Source: Rostratula benghalensis
Taxonomy: Eukaryota > Chordata > Aves > Charadriiformes > Rostratulidae
NCBI GenBank assembly: GCA_013399305.1
Contig: VXAI01000096.1
Span: 3,171,358 to 3,235,357, forward strand
Length of the DNA stretch: 64,000 bases
Direction of reading: 5' to 3'
Under the pieces are notes generated by a model. The model worked only from the letters and a program-made list of their open reading frames with translations, had not been told where the DNA came from and searched no databases. Of the stretch, positions 23,701 to 38,700 are shown in pieces. The stretch's first letter is position 1. Every line of letters begins with the position of its first letter. A program made the translations under genes and the position numbers.

Positions 23701-26700
23701 GAGAGTCAACGCATGGACTCACCTGGCAGACGGAGGTTGACCACTCTGTCAAATAAGTTCCTCTCTGCTGTCACACGGTTCAGCACCTGGTTCAAGAGCT
23801 GTGTGGGGAAGAGCAGAGAGCATTTGTATTTTCTGGAAAGGCCTTCCTGTGAACAGCAACCAAAGAGCCTGCTTTGGGGCAGCACATCCTCATAGCTCAG
23901 GCTCAGTGCCTGGGGGCTCGTGGATGCACAAAGGGAGGCTTGCAGCAGAGACCTAGCTTGGCCCTGGCATGGAAGGCGGTGGCACCATACCACAGTGGTT
24001 GTACCAAAGCCAAACCTCCCAGGGAAGAGCCAGTTTGAAGTCAAGACACTTGAATCTCAGCATCTTCCACCTAAATCTGAATCCTACCTAGAGTTGCCAA
24101 GCTACTTCTGTGGATAAAAAGCCTTGGGAAGCAGAAGCTACAGTCCCTAGAACAGCCACAGCAGCTGCTGCTGGGCAAAAGCAGTGTCAGCAGCGTGAAG
24201 AACAGTCCAGGTCCTGCCCTGCCTGGAGCTGGCAGCAGGATGGCCCTGAAGCACAGGATGAGTGCAGAGAGAAATGTGCTTCTCTGCTTGACAGAGCATC
24301 ACCACAGGCAGAAATTTTTGCCTATGACCAGCATAGAAGGAATCAGCTGTAAAGACATTTAATTAGTCACCATTATCTCTCCCTCAAGCCCTCAGTGGGA
24401 TGAACAGGGATCGCTCCAGACCTGACACAACCGCTGCAAGCTGTGCACTGGCTCTCAGATACAGCACCCCTCTTCCTGTCACCCTCAGGGAAGAAGAGCA
24501 GAACTCTGCACCCCTCTGTGAGCACGTTCAGTGGCAGCACCAGGATGCTGTAGCACCTTCCACTCCACTGTTCCCCAGCTTGCCTAAACCACCAACTAAG
24601 GGCCCCTCGCTTTCCTTCTTGCACAAGGAAAATTCGGGGATCTCAGGCTGAGCACTTCCCCTGTGATTGCCATCCTAGACCCCACTGAGTCTTGCTTTGC
24701 CTCATCTGGTCAGAATGCTGAGCTTCAACCCCTTGGAAGTCAGCCAGTCAACCCTTGGAGCAACACAACCCTTGTGGTGTCACTGCTCCCCACCAGCCTG
24801 GCTTGTACAAGAACAGCCTGTCCTCAGGATCGCTTGTGCTTTAGAATAAAAACTAATTTACTGGAGCCTAAGGGGTGTTGTGGGTTTGGAATGGGGCTGT
24901 CCCTGTGACCCCAGCAAGGAAGCAGAGACATTTGGTAGCATAGTCTAGGACAGAGGAACAAAGGACCAAGATGCCTTCCCAAACACAGGGACATGTTCCC
25001 TGTGAAGGCAGCTACACTCTCGACGGCTCTTGCCAAGATGTACCACACCTCCTCTCTGCATTTCATGGCACTGCTCACAGGAGCATTCAGCATTTACTGG
25101 GTGGATGAAACTGGCCATAGCCCCTCTGAAGCAGATTCAAAGGGCCATCACCCTCCCTCCTCCTGTAGAGGTAGAAGAAATCAGCTGTGGCCTGACTAGC
25201 TCCAAAGGAGGGGAGCAGTTGCCACGTAGCAATTTTGGGGAGCACCACTTGTTTTGCAGCAGCCGGGTTTGCCGTAGCAGTTTTAAGTACAGCATTTGCA
25301 GCAGGAGCTTCGCAGCACCCCTGCAGGGGAGGACACTTCTTCACTCCTCGCAGAGAGATACCTGGGCGAGCCTCCGAAGCAGCAGCTCCGACGATGGGCG
25401 ATTCCAGTCAAGAAAAATCTCGGGCGCCAGCGTGACGGTCATCTCCAGCACCCTGAGCAAGCTCACCGACAGGTCAAAGCAGGTGGCACACACCTTCAGC
25501 TGGCGGCTGTCCACAAAGTTCCTCTCCAAGCGCTCTGCTGCCTGCTGGATCTGCCGAGCAACGGAGACAGCTTCACAAGGCGCCCCTTCCCAGAAGGAGG
25601 GCTGTGACCGCCAGCCAAACTCACGCCTGCCAAGGATTCACCGCACTCCCTGCCCCAGGAGTTGTGTCTCGAACCACACGGTGTGCAGGACGTGGCACCC
25701 GTCGAGCGACGGACCCCGCAGCCCGGGTCTGCACACTCACCTCCTGAATCATGCCGATGAACTCGGAGAAAGCCCAGTTCAGCTGGTTGAGGACGCTGTT
25801 GAGGAAGCTGGGGGCCAGGTCGCGGTCGCTGCGGAGCAGATCTGCCATGTGCCGCTGCAGCAAGGTGGAGGGACAGGGCTCTGAAACCAGACAGTGACAG
25901 CTTCAGTGGCCTAGTCCTGGGGCAGCTGTGAGTGGGGGGCAAGGACTATTCTGAGCAGAGATGTCTCCTGTTGGGCCTGCAAGCACTTTTTTTGCAATGC
26001 CAGCCTGTATTAAGCAGGGAAGAGCCCTGTGTGCTTTGCTGCTGCCCACGTGCACAGGAGCGCTGCCCTGCAGCTCAGCATCCCTCCCTCTCAGCTCTGC
26101 CGGGCTCCACGGTCAGCTCAGCATTAATTGGTCCCGATTATCAGGGTGGCAGCAGCTGCCCAGCAGCATGGCCACCCCTGGCCTCACGTGGACATGCCTG
26201 CCTGCCTACATCTGAGGAGCAAGGCACCTAGCAAATCCCACTGGAGCTGGGCTCTGCTCTCAGCAGGCACAAGAAAGGCTGCCCACGCTCCCCCGGACAG
26301 ATTGACCCCAAGGACAAACACATCTCCACAGTCCATGGCATCTGGCCTCTGGGCTTCTTCGTTATCAAGAGCTCAGACAGGGTCAGACCCCAGCAGTTGG
26401 GAAACACAGAGTCAGGGCTGTGTGGGGCATCAGTTCCTGTGGACAGGCAAGGAAAGGAGGTGGAACAAATGGGATGGGTTCTTCTCCCATGGAAGGCTAC
26501 CAGAGTACAAACCACAGACTACAATTCAGGGCTTGGAGAAAGAAACTTGAACAGATTTACCATGTATAAGGAAAACCCAGGGGATTTGGAACTCGGTGAT
26601 CTTTAAGGTCCCTTCTAACCTGAACCATTTTATGAAAAAAAAAAAAAAAAATTTTAAAAAAATCCAACTTTTCCCTCTAGTAGAAGCTATAAGAGTGAGC

Positions 26701-29700
26701 TGGTGTAAACTCTGAAAGCACCAGCCCAGCTGTGCTGCAGTAGCAGAAGGTATTTTGGGTGGTAGCCTACTCTAAAGGCCAGCAATGGCAAGGGAAACAC
26801 AGGGCAAACTCTAACACATCCCTAAGGATCGAGAAGCAAGGCGTAACTAGAGTTGGATTCCTAGCTGGGATTAGCAAAGCCAGAGAGGAAGGGCAGGAGA
26901 CCATCAGTTCAAACGAGAACAGGATAAATTGTTCTGTAAATGCCCACTGATAAGCACAATGACGTTCTGTTGTTATGGAGGACACGTGCTTATGTCTCAC
27001 TCCAGGCAGGCCAGCACCCTGGCTTTGATCCTGGCTAAAAGCACATATTTGGGAGGGATTTCATCACAAAACACATCTTTGATGTCCTACTCCCACCCGC
27101 AAGTCTGTTCCCAGGCCTTGGCTGCACGTGGCGCAAGCCAGATGTCCTTTGTATGTATTTAGTGCTCGGTGGATTTCTTGCCTGGCATCCCCTGAAACTG
27201 TGTAAGCCTTCAGCATTGACCGTGTCCTGGAGCAACATTTCACAGCTCAATTGTGTCCTGCCGGAGGAATTCAGACTTGAGTTTGACTCCTACTTGCTTT
27301 ATTTGATACTATTTATTCTTTGCAGTCCCCTCTTTCTGGTGGGAGAGACAGAGAGATGCTGCTCTGCAATTACTTTGTCCACCCAGCCATGACTTCAGGC
27401 CTTTATGAGTGTCTTTTGAAAGGGAACAGCCCCAGCCTGTGTAGTTTCTCATACAGAAATCCTCACATCTTCGTCCCCTCCACCATCCCTCCCCAAGCTC
27501 TGCCATTTCTCCCAGATTTTCTTTAGAGAGGTGGAATGAGGAGCGTATGCAGCAACCAGACCACAAGCGCGTGGCAGATTTGCACAAAGGCATAATGTGG
27601 TTTTGGTTTAGTTCTTGTTTTCCTTTTCTCATAATTGCTGTTGTGCAATTTGTTCCTCTGACTGTGCATCAAGTGGATGTTTTCCAAGAGATTATAGTAG
27701 GGTGACAGTTCAAGGATAGCCATTCTGTAAAAATTACAGTTCCAGCTCCTCAGGAACTTGCTGGTTGCGAGGCACAAGTGGAGAAGCCCAGGAGTTAGCA
27801 CTGGAGCCCACCTTGTTGTCTTCCATCAGTGATGGACAATGGGACACAGCACACCCTTACTGAATTTACAGGTGACACTACACAAGGGGCTTTGCCCGAC
27901 AAGCCAGAGGCACCCTAAGAAACCTCAGGACTGGTACAAAAAAACCCCAATCATATTCAACAATAAGGAGAAAATTCTGGATCTAGGGGAGAATGGCCCC
28001 AAATATCAGTCCTGGTCAGGAAACAATGGTCTGGGCATGGCTAAAGGGGGTTATAGAGGACACCAGCTCGAAAGGGGACAGGGTAAGGCTCTTGCTACAA
28101 TTAAGAGGTGGGTGAGGGTAGAAGGATGTGCTCAACAGATCAAGGTGTCACTCGTCTGGTTGGGCCTGGGGAAGTCACACCTGAAATACCATGGCAGTTT
28201 TCTGAGAAGGGTGCGCAGACAGGTCCACCCTGCAATCTTGTCTCTGAGGACTATGCTCAGCTGGCAGTCCCATTCATTTTTAATCCCATTTTCGTTCCAC
28301 GTTCACCACTCTACATCTGGTGATGCTGAATTCCATCTACATTGTCTCTTCCTGTCATTCAAAATTGGAAGGTCCTTTGTAGGGCTAAGTTTCTTCTGTC
28401 TTCTTGGCCCCAGCCTCCCCTCAATGTGTAAAAAGTGGTTTTTATTAAAACTGCTGACATATTAGCCACCTTCAAGTACTGAAGCAGACCTAGGCAAGCA
28501 TCACCACTCCTCACAGATGAGGTCCTCTTGGTCTGCTGCCAAAGTCTATTTTACCAACATTTCAAGTCAGGACAAATCTCAAAAGGAATTGTTCAAGTCT
28601 ACCTCATTTGAAGGCAGCTTTGGCTTTTTGAAGGATGCTCTTATGCGTGTAATAACTTGCTTTACCCTGATTTCTAGCCAATGATTATTTCCTCATGGTC
28701 TTTTTCCAATAAGTGGTGTGAATTTGCTCCAAACCTCCAATTCTAGATTCTTAAATGCTTTCCCTGTTGCTGGCAAAGACTGTGCCAGCCTATAAAAGCA
28801 TTCAAAGGCAGTGCCTCTTGTTGAACTTCTCCACAGCGACGGAGGTTTTTTAAGGTTTTAAGCTAACACCAGGAAACAGTGGACTTCCTTGGCTTTTGCT
28901 GCTTCCAAAAGGATTGTGCATCTGAAGACACTGCGATCGCTGCTACTCTTCGAAAGCAACATAAGGAACCAGCCCTGGAACACAGCAAGAGCAGCTTTGT
29001 CCTTTGCATGACTTCCCAGATGAGGTTCCGTTCTCCACGGGGCAATCATTAGTGGTACCCAGAAGCCTAACCCCGGTGCTATATTCACCTTCATTTGTGA
29101 GAAGCTGACCTTTACTGAGGCATTTCCACCCCTCTCCCTCATGTCTCAGTCACCACCTCCCTCCTGGTGACACCACCGTCCTTACGTGTGACATTTCAGA
29201 GAGGGACACCATTTCACAGGGAAGCTGTGCACGCTCATGGATGTGGCTACTTTCTTGATCCTGGCAATAGCATGTAATCAGCATTTCTAAAACTTTTAAC
29301 TCCCTAACACAAAAGCCACTCAATCTTGGCTTAGCTTTCATTATGATGGATAAAGATCAGTCATTAGAACCGAAATCGGTGGTTTTTCCAAGGCCAGAAA
29401 TGATGACCTCAATGCATTTAATGCGGGCAACAGAGTGTGGCCCCAAGCGGTCAGATATATCCGATGCTTCCACAACAGAAACTTCCCCACAAAAATATAA
29501 GCAGGATAGTCAGAGGAAAACCCCCATAATCTAGGTGGGGGGAAAATAACAAATAAAACCATGGAGTTCTTCAAGAAGATTATTACGCAGCCAAAAAGCC
29601 CCAGAGCTACAACAAGGACTTGGGTTAAAAGGTTCACTGAGACCAGGATGATGCTCCAAACTACGGTTGGAGTCAATGATCTTAAGAGTCTTTTCCAACC

Positions 29701-32700
29701 TAACTGATTCTATGATTCCATGAAAGACAGAAGCTCTAATGTAAAAGGCAAAGTGAACCCAGTCAAACGGTGGATGAAAAAAAGGAGAAAAGAGGTAACA
29801 GGAGAAGACATAACAGAAACATCTACAACTAGCTTGGCTACAAACACAGTTTCTTCAACTATAGGAAAAAATTCTAATAGTATTATTAAAAAAAAAAGGT
29901 AGTAATGGGAGAAAGTCTAACAGTAGCAGAGGCCCATTAATAGATAAGAGTTAAAAATTAATAAAGCAAAGTGGAAGCCTTCAATAAGTGCTCCTACTAG
30001 ATAATTGTAAAGAAGCAGGGTCATGTACTTTCATCACAGGAAGATAATTATGTACTTTATAGTTTGCTAATGACCCGGGGAGAATTATAACAGGGCTATT
30101 TGTGAGACCAAGAGGGTCTTTGGATGCTGTAGCATTTACAGCAGAGCTGGTAGCACAGAGCAGAAAAGCCCAAAATGGCCCAGATTCAGAAGCAAAGCAG
30201 TTCCATCCAGTGCTAATCCCAGTTTTTGAAAGGATCCAGATGTAGATGTTAAACAGCTGCTGCCCAGTGTCTGTGGCTGTGGGACTGATGGAACAGGAGT
30301 GGAAAAGGTAAGCTGGGGATGCAGCAATCCACATCACCCTCAAACCGTGCCTGTTCAGAGACGTGTTCAGAGAGGGAGGACCAAAAGGAACGTTGCAGGG
30401 TGAGGTGGAAGGAAACCCCCTGCATTCTCTTTCAGGGGATGAGATATCTTGGTAAGATCGAGTGCAAGGCACCAGGATGCCCCAGCACGTGCCTGGGACT
30501 CAGGGATGCCTCCAAAGCGAAGCGCTGGCAAACAGGCTAATGCAAGCTTTGGCTCCATGACTGGCATTCTGGCCAGCATGACATTGGCACCTCTGGCACT
30601 GCTAAAAACAAGGGAAGGGTGAACACAGGAGCTCACAGAAAACCAAAAGCTTTTCCTGATGGAGACACAGAAGCTGAAATTTCTTTTCAGCATTAAGAGG
30701 TGAGAGAAATGAGCTTACCCTGCTACACAAGCGCTTTTGAAGAAAAAAGTGTGGTAATGCACAGAGTTTAACCCAGCAGAGAAAGGCAGAGCTGCAGTAG
30801 TGAAAGACAGAAGATGAGCTTAGGTATAGTCCCATCAGAAAAAGGTCATGGCTTTATTTCTGAAGGTGAGGAACTACCATTAAAAAGGCTTGGACAGTTC
30901 AACTGCCACCAGCTGATGCTTATGCTGTTGTTAGATCAAGACAGGGTTCCTCTGTGGAAGACCTCTTTAGCTTGGGCAATTTGGTGGACTTGGGGAGCAG
31001 GTGTGGGCGAACCCAGCCCTCATTGCGCAACTGCTCAGCTGGATGATCTCATGGTGCCATCCACCTACCCTCCACTGCTTGATGGATGCGTGGGCAGAAG
31101 GCCTGGGGCAGAGGAGCACTGCTGCAACCTGAAGCCACCCTGCAGCTGGCTAAAAACAAGACAGGCTGGGCCTGGCACGAGCCTACCGTTGCTGCTCACC
31201 ATGTGCGTGCCGTAACAGCAGCCAGCCTTGCCTACAAGCCACAATGAATGCAAAACAAGTCCCTACAGCAGCCACCGACCAGAACCACCCCCACCTCTGA
31301 AGACAGCCCCTGTCTGCTCTCAGGAACCAAATTCTGCACTCTAGGTGTTTCACGGGTATTGCGAGGCAGCGCCAGCACACCTTCAGGTGTGGAGTCATCC
31401 CAGGAAGCATCCCCAAAGCAGGAGGAGGCTGGAGCACCAGAGAAGAGGCATTTGCCCAAGCTTCCTTCTGACTGGCCCGCAGAAGCAGACCCAGAGAAAG
31501 AGGGATTTCTCTCGGCTCAGCAGTTTGTCCCCTTGTCCCTGCCAATGCTCAAATTGCGACAAGGTGAAGACTGATGGGTGAGGAGGCGGAGGGGTCATCT
31601 CCTCCTCCTTCCCCAGCCAGCATCTCAAGGACACCTCTGAGTCCCATGTCCCTCTCCAATTAAATCAGCATTCATTATTGATTTGGTTGCACCTTAAAAT
31701 AGCAATCCCAGGAGCAAGTCCCCAGTAGCCAGCCCAGCCCGCCCCAGGCTCAGACTGTGCGGAGCCACCCGGAGACGGATGGAGAGAGGGCTCAAACACT
31801 GAGGAACTCTCCTGCTGCCCCAGAGCTCCCGGGATGGGGGGAGCCTGGTCACCACCCCATAGAACTGAGGGCTTGCTTTGTGCAGGAGAAATGCAACCAA
31901 GAGAATCACAGAACGGAAACACTCATTGTGTGAAGCCCTCTGCCCCCCAAAAGAAGGGTCTCTCTAGACAGAAGAGGGGAAGCAGGGAGCTCTCTAAAGC
32001 TACTTCACCAGACAAGAGAGGGTCACACAACAAACTTACTCTGGAAACTAGCAACAGAGAGATCTCCTTGGCACCCACAGGCAGGAGAGAGAAAGAGAAC
32101 AAGAGTGCTGTTAAAACAGAGACAGGCAGCTCTCCCCACTGGCCGGGGATCAGTGTCCACCTCCACACGCTGCCTGTCCATGTCAGGTAGCAGCACCCTC
32201 TGTCCCCCAACCCCAAGCAGATCTCCAGGAGCACAAAGCCTTTTCCACAGAGATCAGAAGTGTATCCAAACAGGCCTGGACCCTGCAAGGCTGAAGTTGG
32301 GACCCTGTTCTGCAGCTCAAGAAGGGTACCTTCTCCTTCCCACACCCTTCTGAGCCTCAACACAGCCAAGGAACTCCTCACAGTTTGGTGACAATACTGA
32401 GAAACAAACTGCTGTGCCCAAGGCAGGATAGGCTCTGCCAGGCTCTGGGGTGCCTGAGTAAAAGAATCCCTGCCTGAAAACTTGTTCAATGCCCTGCCTC
32501 CTTGGGCACCCACACCCTCTCACAAGGGTTCCTACTACTTGCCTGGTCTTCCTCACAGCAGCTGGTCTGTGGACATCAAAGAGCCTTCTCCCAGGCTTAC
32601 ATTTTGGGGGCAAAGCTATGGTGAGGGCCTCTCACCTCCCTCTTGAAGGGCAAAAACCTTTCTCATGATGGATCTAACCCACCACCCAGCAGACAAAAGA

Positions 32701-35700
32701 GTCACCACCCAGTGCAGAGACTGGGGATGTCCAGGAAAGGAAATATTGGCTGCAAAGGTGAGGTTTGGATATTTGGCCAGGATCCCTCTACTTCAGCAGC
32801 CATCTCACCATCTGGCCTGGCCCATAGTAGAGATGGCTCCTAGGGAAGAGGCTGGTCACTTCTCTCACCCATCATAACCCCAAGTGCCAATCCTTTGCAT
32901 CACTCACTCTGCAGGCTGGGGAGGCTGGCATCCTCAGGCTTGGTTTTCAGCAGATGTGGGAGCCGTGTGTACCTGTATCCAAAGCCACAACCCTGGTAAA
33001 AGAGACAAGGAACGATGTCAGAGGCTGGAAATTAGGTAGATTTTGTTGCTACTGGAAAGTTAAATGCTCAGTGCCCACCCAACCCCTGACTATGAGAGGG
33101 GGAGAGATGCAGGACGCTCACCCGCCACAGCCTGACGAGGATCCAGTTGGTCTGTGCCCAGGGTCGCTGCTCATAGGGAGCAAGGAGGTTCTTCATCATG
33201 GAGATCCGCCTGGCAGATGAAAGACATAGGTCAGTCACAAAGGATCTGGGGACAGGGGATTAAACAGGACCCATGGAGCTGAGACAGAGCAAATCCACTG
33301 GTATAAGGGTGCTAGGAGGCTCCCCAGGTCAACTCCAGCACCCTGCTGCGGCTCCTGAACCCCCAGTGGTGCCTTGCAGCCAGCCTGATCCCCCACACAG
33401 CCTTGCCACCACCCCAGCCCTGGAACAGGCAGGGCAGAACTTACTGCTCTTCTGGGATCCTCTCCACAGCACGCAGAGAGTGGGGGTAGCAGACGTAGCT
33501 GGCCAATGCCTGCATCAGGGAGTCCCGGATGTCTGTGGAGAAATGAGAAGGGGCTAAGCCAGGCACCCAAGGACTGGCAGCATGTCAAGGAGCCCCAGGG
33601 GTAAGGAGGGACCTGCCCTCACTTACAGGGTGGGGCAGCTGACCGGGAAATTGTGTCTATGGAAAGGACCTTAAAGATCATTGCCTTCCAACCCCCCTGC
33701 CATGGACAAGGTACACCTCCCACCAGACCAGGTTGCTCGAAGCCCCATCCAACCTGGCATTGAACCCCTCCAGGGATGGAGCATCCACAATTTCCATGGG
33801 CAACCTGTTCCAGTGTCTCAATACCCTCACAGTAAAGAATTTCTTTCTAGTATCTGATCTAAATCTCCCCTCTTTCAATTTAAAACCATTACCCCTGTCC
33901 TGTCACTACACTCCCTGACAAAGAGTCCCTCTCCAGCTCTCCTGTAGGCTCCTTTCAGATATTGGAAGGCTGCAATGAGGTCTCAAGGCAGTTCTCAGCC
34001 TCTCTTTATGTATGGAGGCATAAAGCACTCAACAGATTCAGCAAGTTGATCCTAACAGAAGTCTGGTGAGCCACCAACAGTGGGACCAGCCAGCTCTGCA
34101 ATATTATCACCCCAAAGCAGGAACGCAGCTTTACCCGTGCCCACGATCCTCGAGTCAGCAAAATGCTTGGCCAGGATGGCAGCAAGGCGCATCAGGGTCT
34201 CTTCATAGCCTGCAAAGAGGAGGGAACAGGGGTCATGCAAACCTCATAATGGGCAGCCCTCTGGTCCCAGCTTTCCCGTGGAGATGGCACAGGCCATGGG
34301 GTTCATTCCTGCTACAGCTAACTATGCAGTTTTGCTTAGTTGTCAAAACAGAGAGCTTGGAAAGAACATTCATCTCCAACAGAGCCTCTCGCCTCGGTCT
34401 GCAGAGTCTAAAGCAGATACTCAGAGAAAGATAAAACCATGCAACTGAGCCAGATGGCAAAGGAAAGATGCCTAGTGTACCTGAGGAGCACCTCAGCCTT
34501 ATCTGCGGCTGAGCAACTCAAATAACACCCTAGATATAAACAGAAAAGCCTGCAGGCCCTGATGAAATCTGCTACTGCTTGATTCTGTTGCTCCCTGAGC
34601 AGCAGGAACAGCCCCCACTTAATGGATGTGAACACTTTAGCTATCTCTTGTTAGTGGGAACAGAAGCACTTCTTACCTTCGCAGGCTCTGGAAAGCACAG
34701 AACAATTTGCTAAGAGCTTGCTGGTTCCACTTAGTCAGGGAAAGCACAGAACGTGCACAGAGGCAATCCACCCAAACACAGACTCTTGGCACCACGTGGG
34801 TGGTCATCTCCATAGGAATGTATCCAAATCCCAGGGGGACTCAAAAGCAGCCCCAGTTCCTGCACTCACAGCACATTTTCCCCCATGCAGAGCAGCAGAA
34901 GGCACTGGATTATGGGGGCGTTCACACCTTCCAGCACCCCAGCCCATTCCTGGTGTTATCTTTGGAAACAAAATCCCCAGCTGCCAGTGATTTTCACTAC
35001 AGCCAACACTGCTACAGCTTCCAGCAAGGCATGGGCTTCCTGCAGAAGCTCAGCAATGGCCACTGATCACCAGTGGGTACCTACTCAAGGAACAGCACTG
35101 AGCACCTGCCCCACAGCACACAGACAATAGAATGGTGTAGCACAGAACAACCAGGAAAGGACACAGAAGGGATGATGCTCAACTACCACTACTTCACTGT
35201 GAGGATGTGGCTTACTTCAGATTTTTATTGGGCCAGAATTAGCAAGGCCTCCCCATCCCTTTACCTGGAAGTTCCTCCATGCTGTTTACGGGGCTGAAGT
35301 AGTTCTTGAGTGCGCTGTAGCTGTTCATAGCCACGCTGAGGTAGAACTCCGGCATGAAAGCGAAAAGCGAGCCCGTCCTGTCGCCGTGCTCGATGGTGCG
35401 GATGCACACCCGCAGCAGCCAATATATGTCCTGCATCTTCTCCTGGCCAGAGAGAACACAACAATCCCCATTCAGCTGTGTCCAGTTTCTCTTTGGAGTT
35501 GGCACCCTGCTTCGACCTCAGAAACATCTCTCTCATGTCACGAGATGTTCCTCAGCCCACTGCTCTAAGTCCATTCACCAAATCTGTGCCATTCAGCCTT
35601 TTCATAGAGCCACAGAAGTGTAAGATGTAGAGAACAACCAGAGATCTCTACACCAACCTCAAGCTGAGAGCATGACTATCACCAGTGTGGTGTAGATGGC

Positions 35701-38700
35701 TACTACTTCTTGGTAGGGCATATCTGACCACACAGGCCAGGTCACAAAAAAGGCACACTAGTTTTTATTCCAAGTACACTGGTTGAAGGAAGACAGGCAC
35801 TAGCAAATCCCAGCATGAATCCACTGGAAAGCAAGCTGGTCCTTTGCAGGAATGAACTGGGGAACAGGCAGAAAGCTCATCCTAACTCAGATCTTTTCAA
35901 CAGGCGGCCACAGCCTCTTTGGCTTCTGTGCCAGCCATTCAGCCAGATTTACTGTCCTGAGGAACATCGGCCTCTTGCTTCTCTAAGCAAACTCAGGGGG
36001 TCCTAAATTAAAACCAGGAAATTTAAGGGCGTCTTACATAACTTTAAGCTATAAAATTCAGCACCCAAAAAGCAATAAAAAGAGGAAACACTATTTCATA
36101 CCCTTACTCATTATCATAAGTAATAGCAATTTGCATAAATATAGATGAAGGAGGGTTACAATTCTAATTTAAAAAATAATTAAAATCAGAGGTGCAGATA
36201 ACTGATTTCATTGCTTACTGGCTTTTCTAAAGCATATAACTAACATCTTTGGGAGATTTACATGGGTTTGTTCTGTAAACTAGACTGAACTACTGTAAAT
36301 CAACTAAACTGGCTAAAAGACATCTTTATTTCAACACAGACACACATCTCAGCACCAACATACATCTCAACATCTCAGCTCAACTGTTGCTTTCAGGATA
36401 CAAAAGAAATTGCACGGGCAACATGAAGGTAAAGAAAGCTGCATTTGGTTTTACTAAGATGTGATAACCTCAAAATGTCATCTGAGGTATTGCCAGGCTA
36501 GAAGAAAACCTACACCAAGAGGATACAAAGATGTGATTACCCACAGAGTGAGGGATAAATACAGCCTTGTCATAAAGAAGCTGAAATGGTCTTCCCACAG
36601 GGATGTTTTCGAAGGCAGGGTTATCTTCTTTAAATCTAAGAGTGTTTTTAAGCTCTAGCGCTCCCTTTCTTCAAACCCTGAATCCCTCAGCTCAGAATGA
36701 ACTAGTGGTTAATTCCCCAGAGGAAGGAGCAGCCTTTCCTGTGCTCTGACACCTCAGCACAGGGGAGGAATTCACCTCTAGACAGAACCAGTCTCTTTCC
36801 CTCCATCAGCAACTCATACAGACGGGCCTCTCCCTCGGCCACGGACACAGGAGCCTGCCGGGTGGATGTTTCCAATGCAATAGGGACAGGAACCTTTGTG
36901 CAGCCACACTCCTCTCCAGAGCAAGCTCGTTCAGCTCCTGGGGCACATTTCACCCTGCTCTCCCTGCTGGCCAAGGCAAGAGCACAAGGCTGTAACCTTC
37001 ACTCTCAGATGCTGCTGATTCATCCGGAAAGGTGACACCACACTCCTGATGGGAGGCGGGCACCTGTGTCTAATGTGACAATAGATCATCTGGAGCCACC
37101 AATAGCGTTTCTGCACGGGCCATGGCACTGGCTATGCCCCTCAGCCTTTCCAGAGCAGTCCGGGAAGAAAGGTTTATTTTCTGGCAAGCATGGGCTATGC
37201 TAATGCAGCTGGAGAGCTGGAACGCAGCGCTGTGCCGTGGGAGTCCTGCTCTGGGAGTGAAGGGGGGACACGAGCAAAGAGCACTTGAATCAGGATCAGC
37301 CACTGCAGCTCTGCCAGACGTGCTTGTAGGAGCTACCACTCTTTCCCCTCCCTCTTTACATCCTGGGACACATGCAGAGACCCTGCTGTCACTGTCTTTT
37401 CAGGGAAACGTGTCTTCTCCCGCGGCACAAAAAAACTACAATCAGACAGGGCAAGGAAATGTCAGGGAAGGCAGGAAGAAGAGATCAGCAGAGCACCACA
37501 GCAAAACTGCTCATGAGAAAACAGACCAGACACTTTCTCCTGGAAAACGGTGATTACAGAGAAAAAAGGGACAATGTGAGCAAAGAGATACAGCTTTACT
37601 AAGTGCACAATGTACTCTGTGTGGAAACTAAGTGAAGAAGGGTTCGTAATAGCCTCTGTCCTCCAGACGTGCCCTGAGAACTCAATGTCCCTCTGACCTG
37701 CACCCTTCTGTCCACAGTACAGAGGCCTGATGTCCTAAGAGAAAGCCTACAGAACCCCACACAGCTCAGAACACACTGAGCCATGTCCTAACAAACAGTA
37801 CGGGACCAGGGCTGGGAGAGGATGGGGAACAGGCCCGGGAAAGGAGTCTCTGATGCCCAAAAAGGGAAAAACAAGCCCAACGGATCATCAGCATTGCTCC
37901 ATCACCAGGGAAAATGACACTTGTGACACATGAGCCAAGCAGCACAGACACAGAGGCTCATTTGCTTGGTCTCCTCTGAGCCACTCACATTATGCTCCTA
38001 CCTACCCTTGAATAAATGGTGACGTTTATCCAGGCCAAGCGCCGGCTTAAGTGATTGAGCTTCTCAGAGAAGACCTTTTGGCTCTTCAGTAGTTCCTCGT
38101 GGATGTCTCTTCTCTGTAAAGAGTGCAGAGATGTGAGGGCAGATGTCACTGCCATTTATAGCAACCTTTTTTCAGAGCTGGACAAACAATGGGAAAACAA
38201 ATACCACCCTGGGGCTAGTTAGGGAATACTGGCAGGAAGGAAGGGGTCAGCAGCCTTTCTGCAGTGGGAGTGGGAATCAGTGCTATAAAGAGTACTCACT
38301 AGTCTTAGCCGCAGCCCACGAGGCCTGGCTGGTCCAGTGTGGGCAGCAGCTTTAGGGTCAACTACTGCCAGACACTTTTTTTTTTTAATGCGTCATCAGA
38401 AACACTCAGTCTCCAGCAGCTGGAATAGGACAGATGTGTCCCCAGTCCAGCACTGGAGGGTCCCCACCCCAAGAGACCAGCTCCAAGGTGTCTGCAGCAC
38501 ATGGAGATTTGCAAGCTGCCACAGCTCATCTGGGAGAAGCCAGAGCAGTCACTTCAGTCCTTCTGTTCCTTGAGGCCGTGGTACAATGGGTTGGCAGAGT
38601 ATGAAATGCAGCTGCCAACTCCAGGCATGGGTTACTACCCCATCCAGGACATTGGCTGCTCTCAAGCTTGAAATCACCCACTGTGCTTCATCCTTTTTTT

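Larger units (their letters stand above)
8764..25880 (-). other. RNF123: RNF123 exon block 31-38: C terminus with RING
   Basis: Coding exons in transcript order: 25741-25880, 25362-25550, 23723-23798, 22729-22813, 9660-9802, 9188-9282, 8975-9060, 8764-8863. The first four encode [36 protein letters not shown], the [20 protein letters not shown] run and [16 protein letters not shown]. The RING is split between the last two exons, the boundary falling in the Lys codon after HKSC. The mammalian PCGHKSC reads PCSHKSC here, a change outside the zinc ligands. Confidence 0.94.
25881..32907 (-). other. RNF123: RNF123 intron of 7 kb, no gene seen
   Basis: All three plus-orientation CR1 remnants of the window lie here. 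An A-run with A/T follows the one at 26.6 kb. The stretch 29.7-30.0 kb is AT- and purine-rich. No exon-like frame with splice sites was found. Confidence 0.65.

Noticed and set aside
33678..33878. Minus-strand frame [13 protein letters not shown] and similar frames at 18177 and 53457
   Set aside because: These are the familiar translations of CR1 3' ends, not host genes.
35595..35660. Possible CR1 end (tcatagagccacagaag)
   Set aside because: Only a few words match and the following CR1 sequence is absent.
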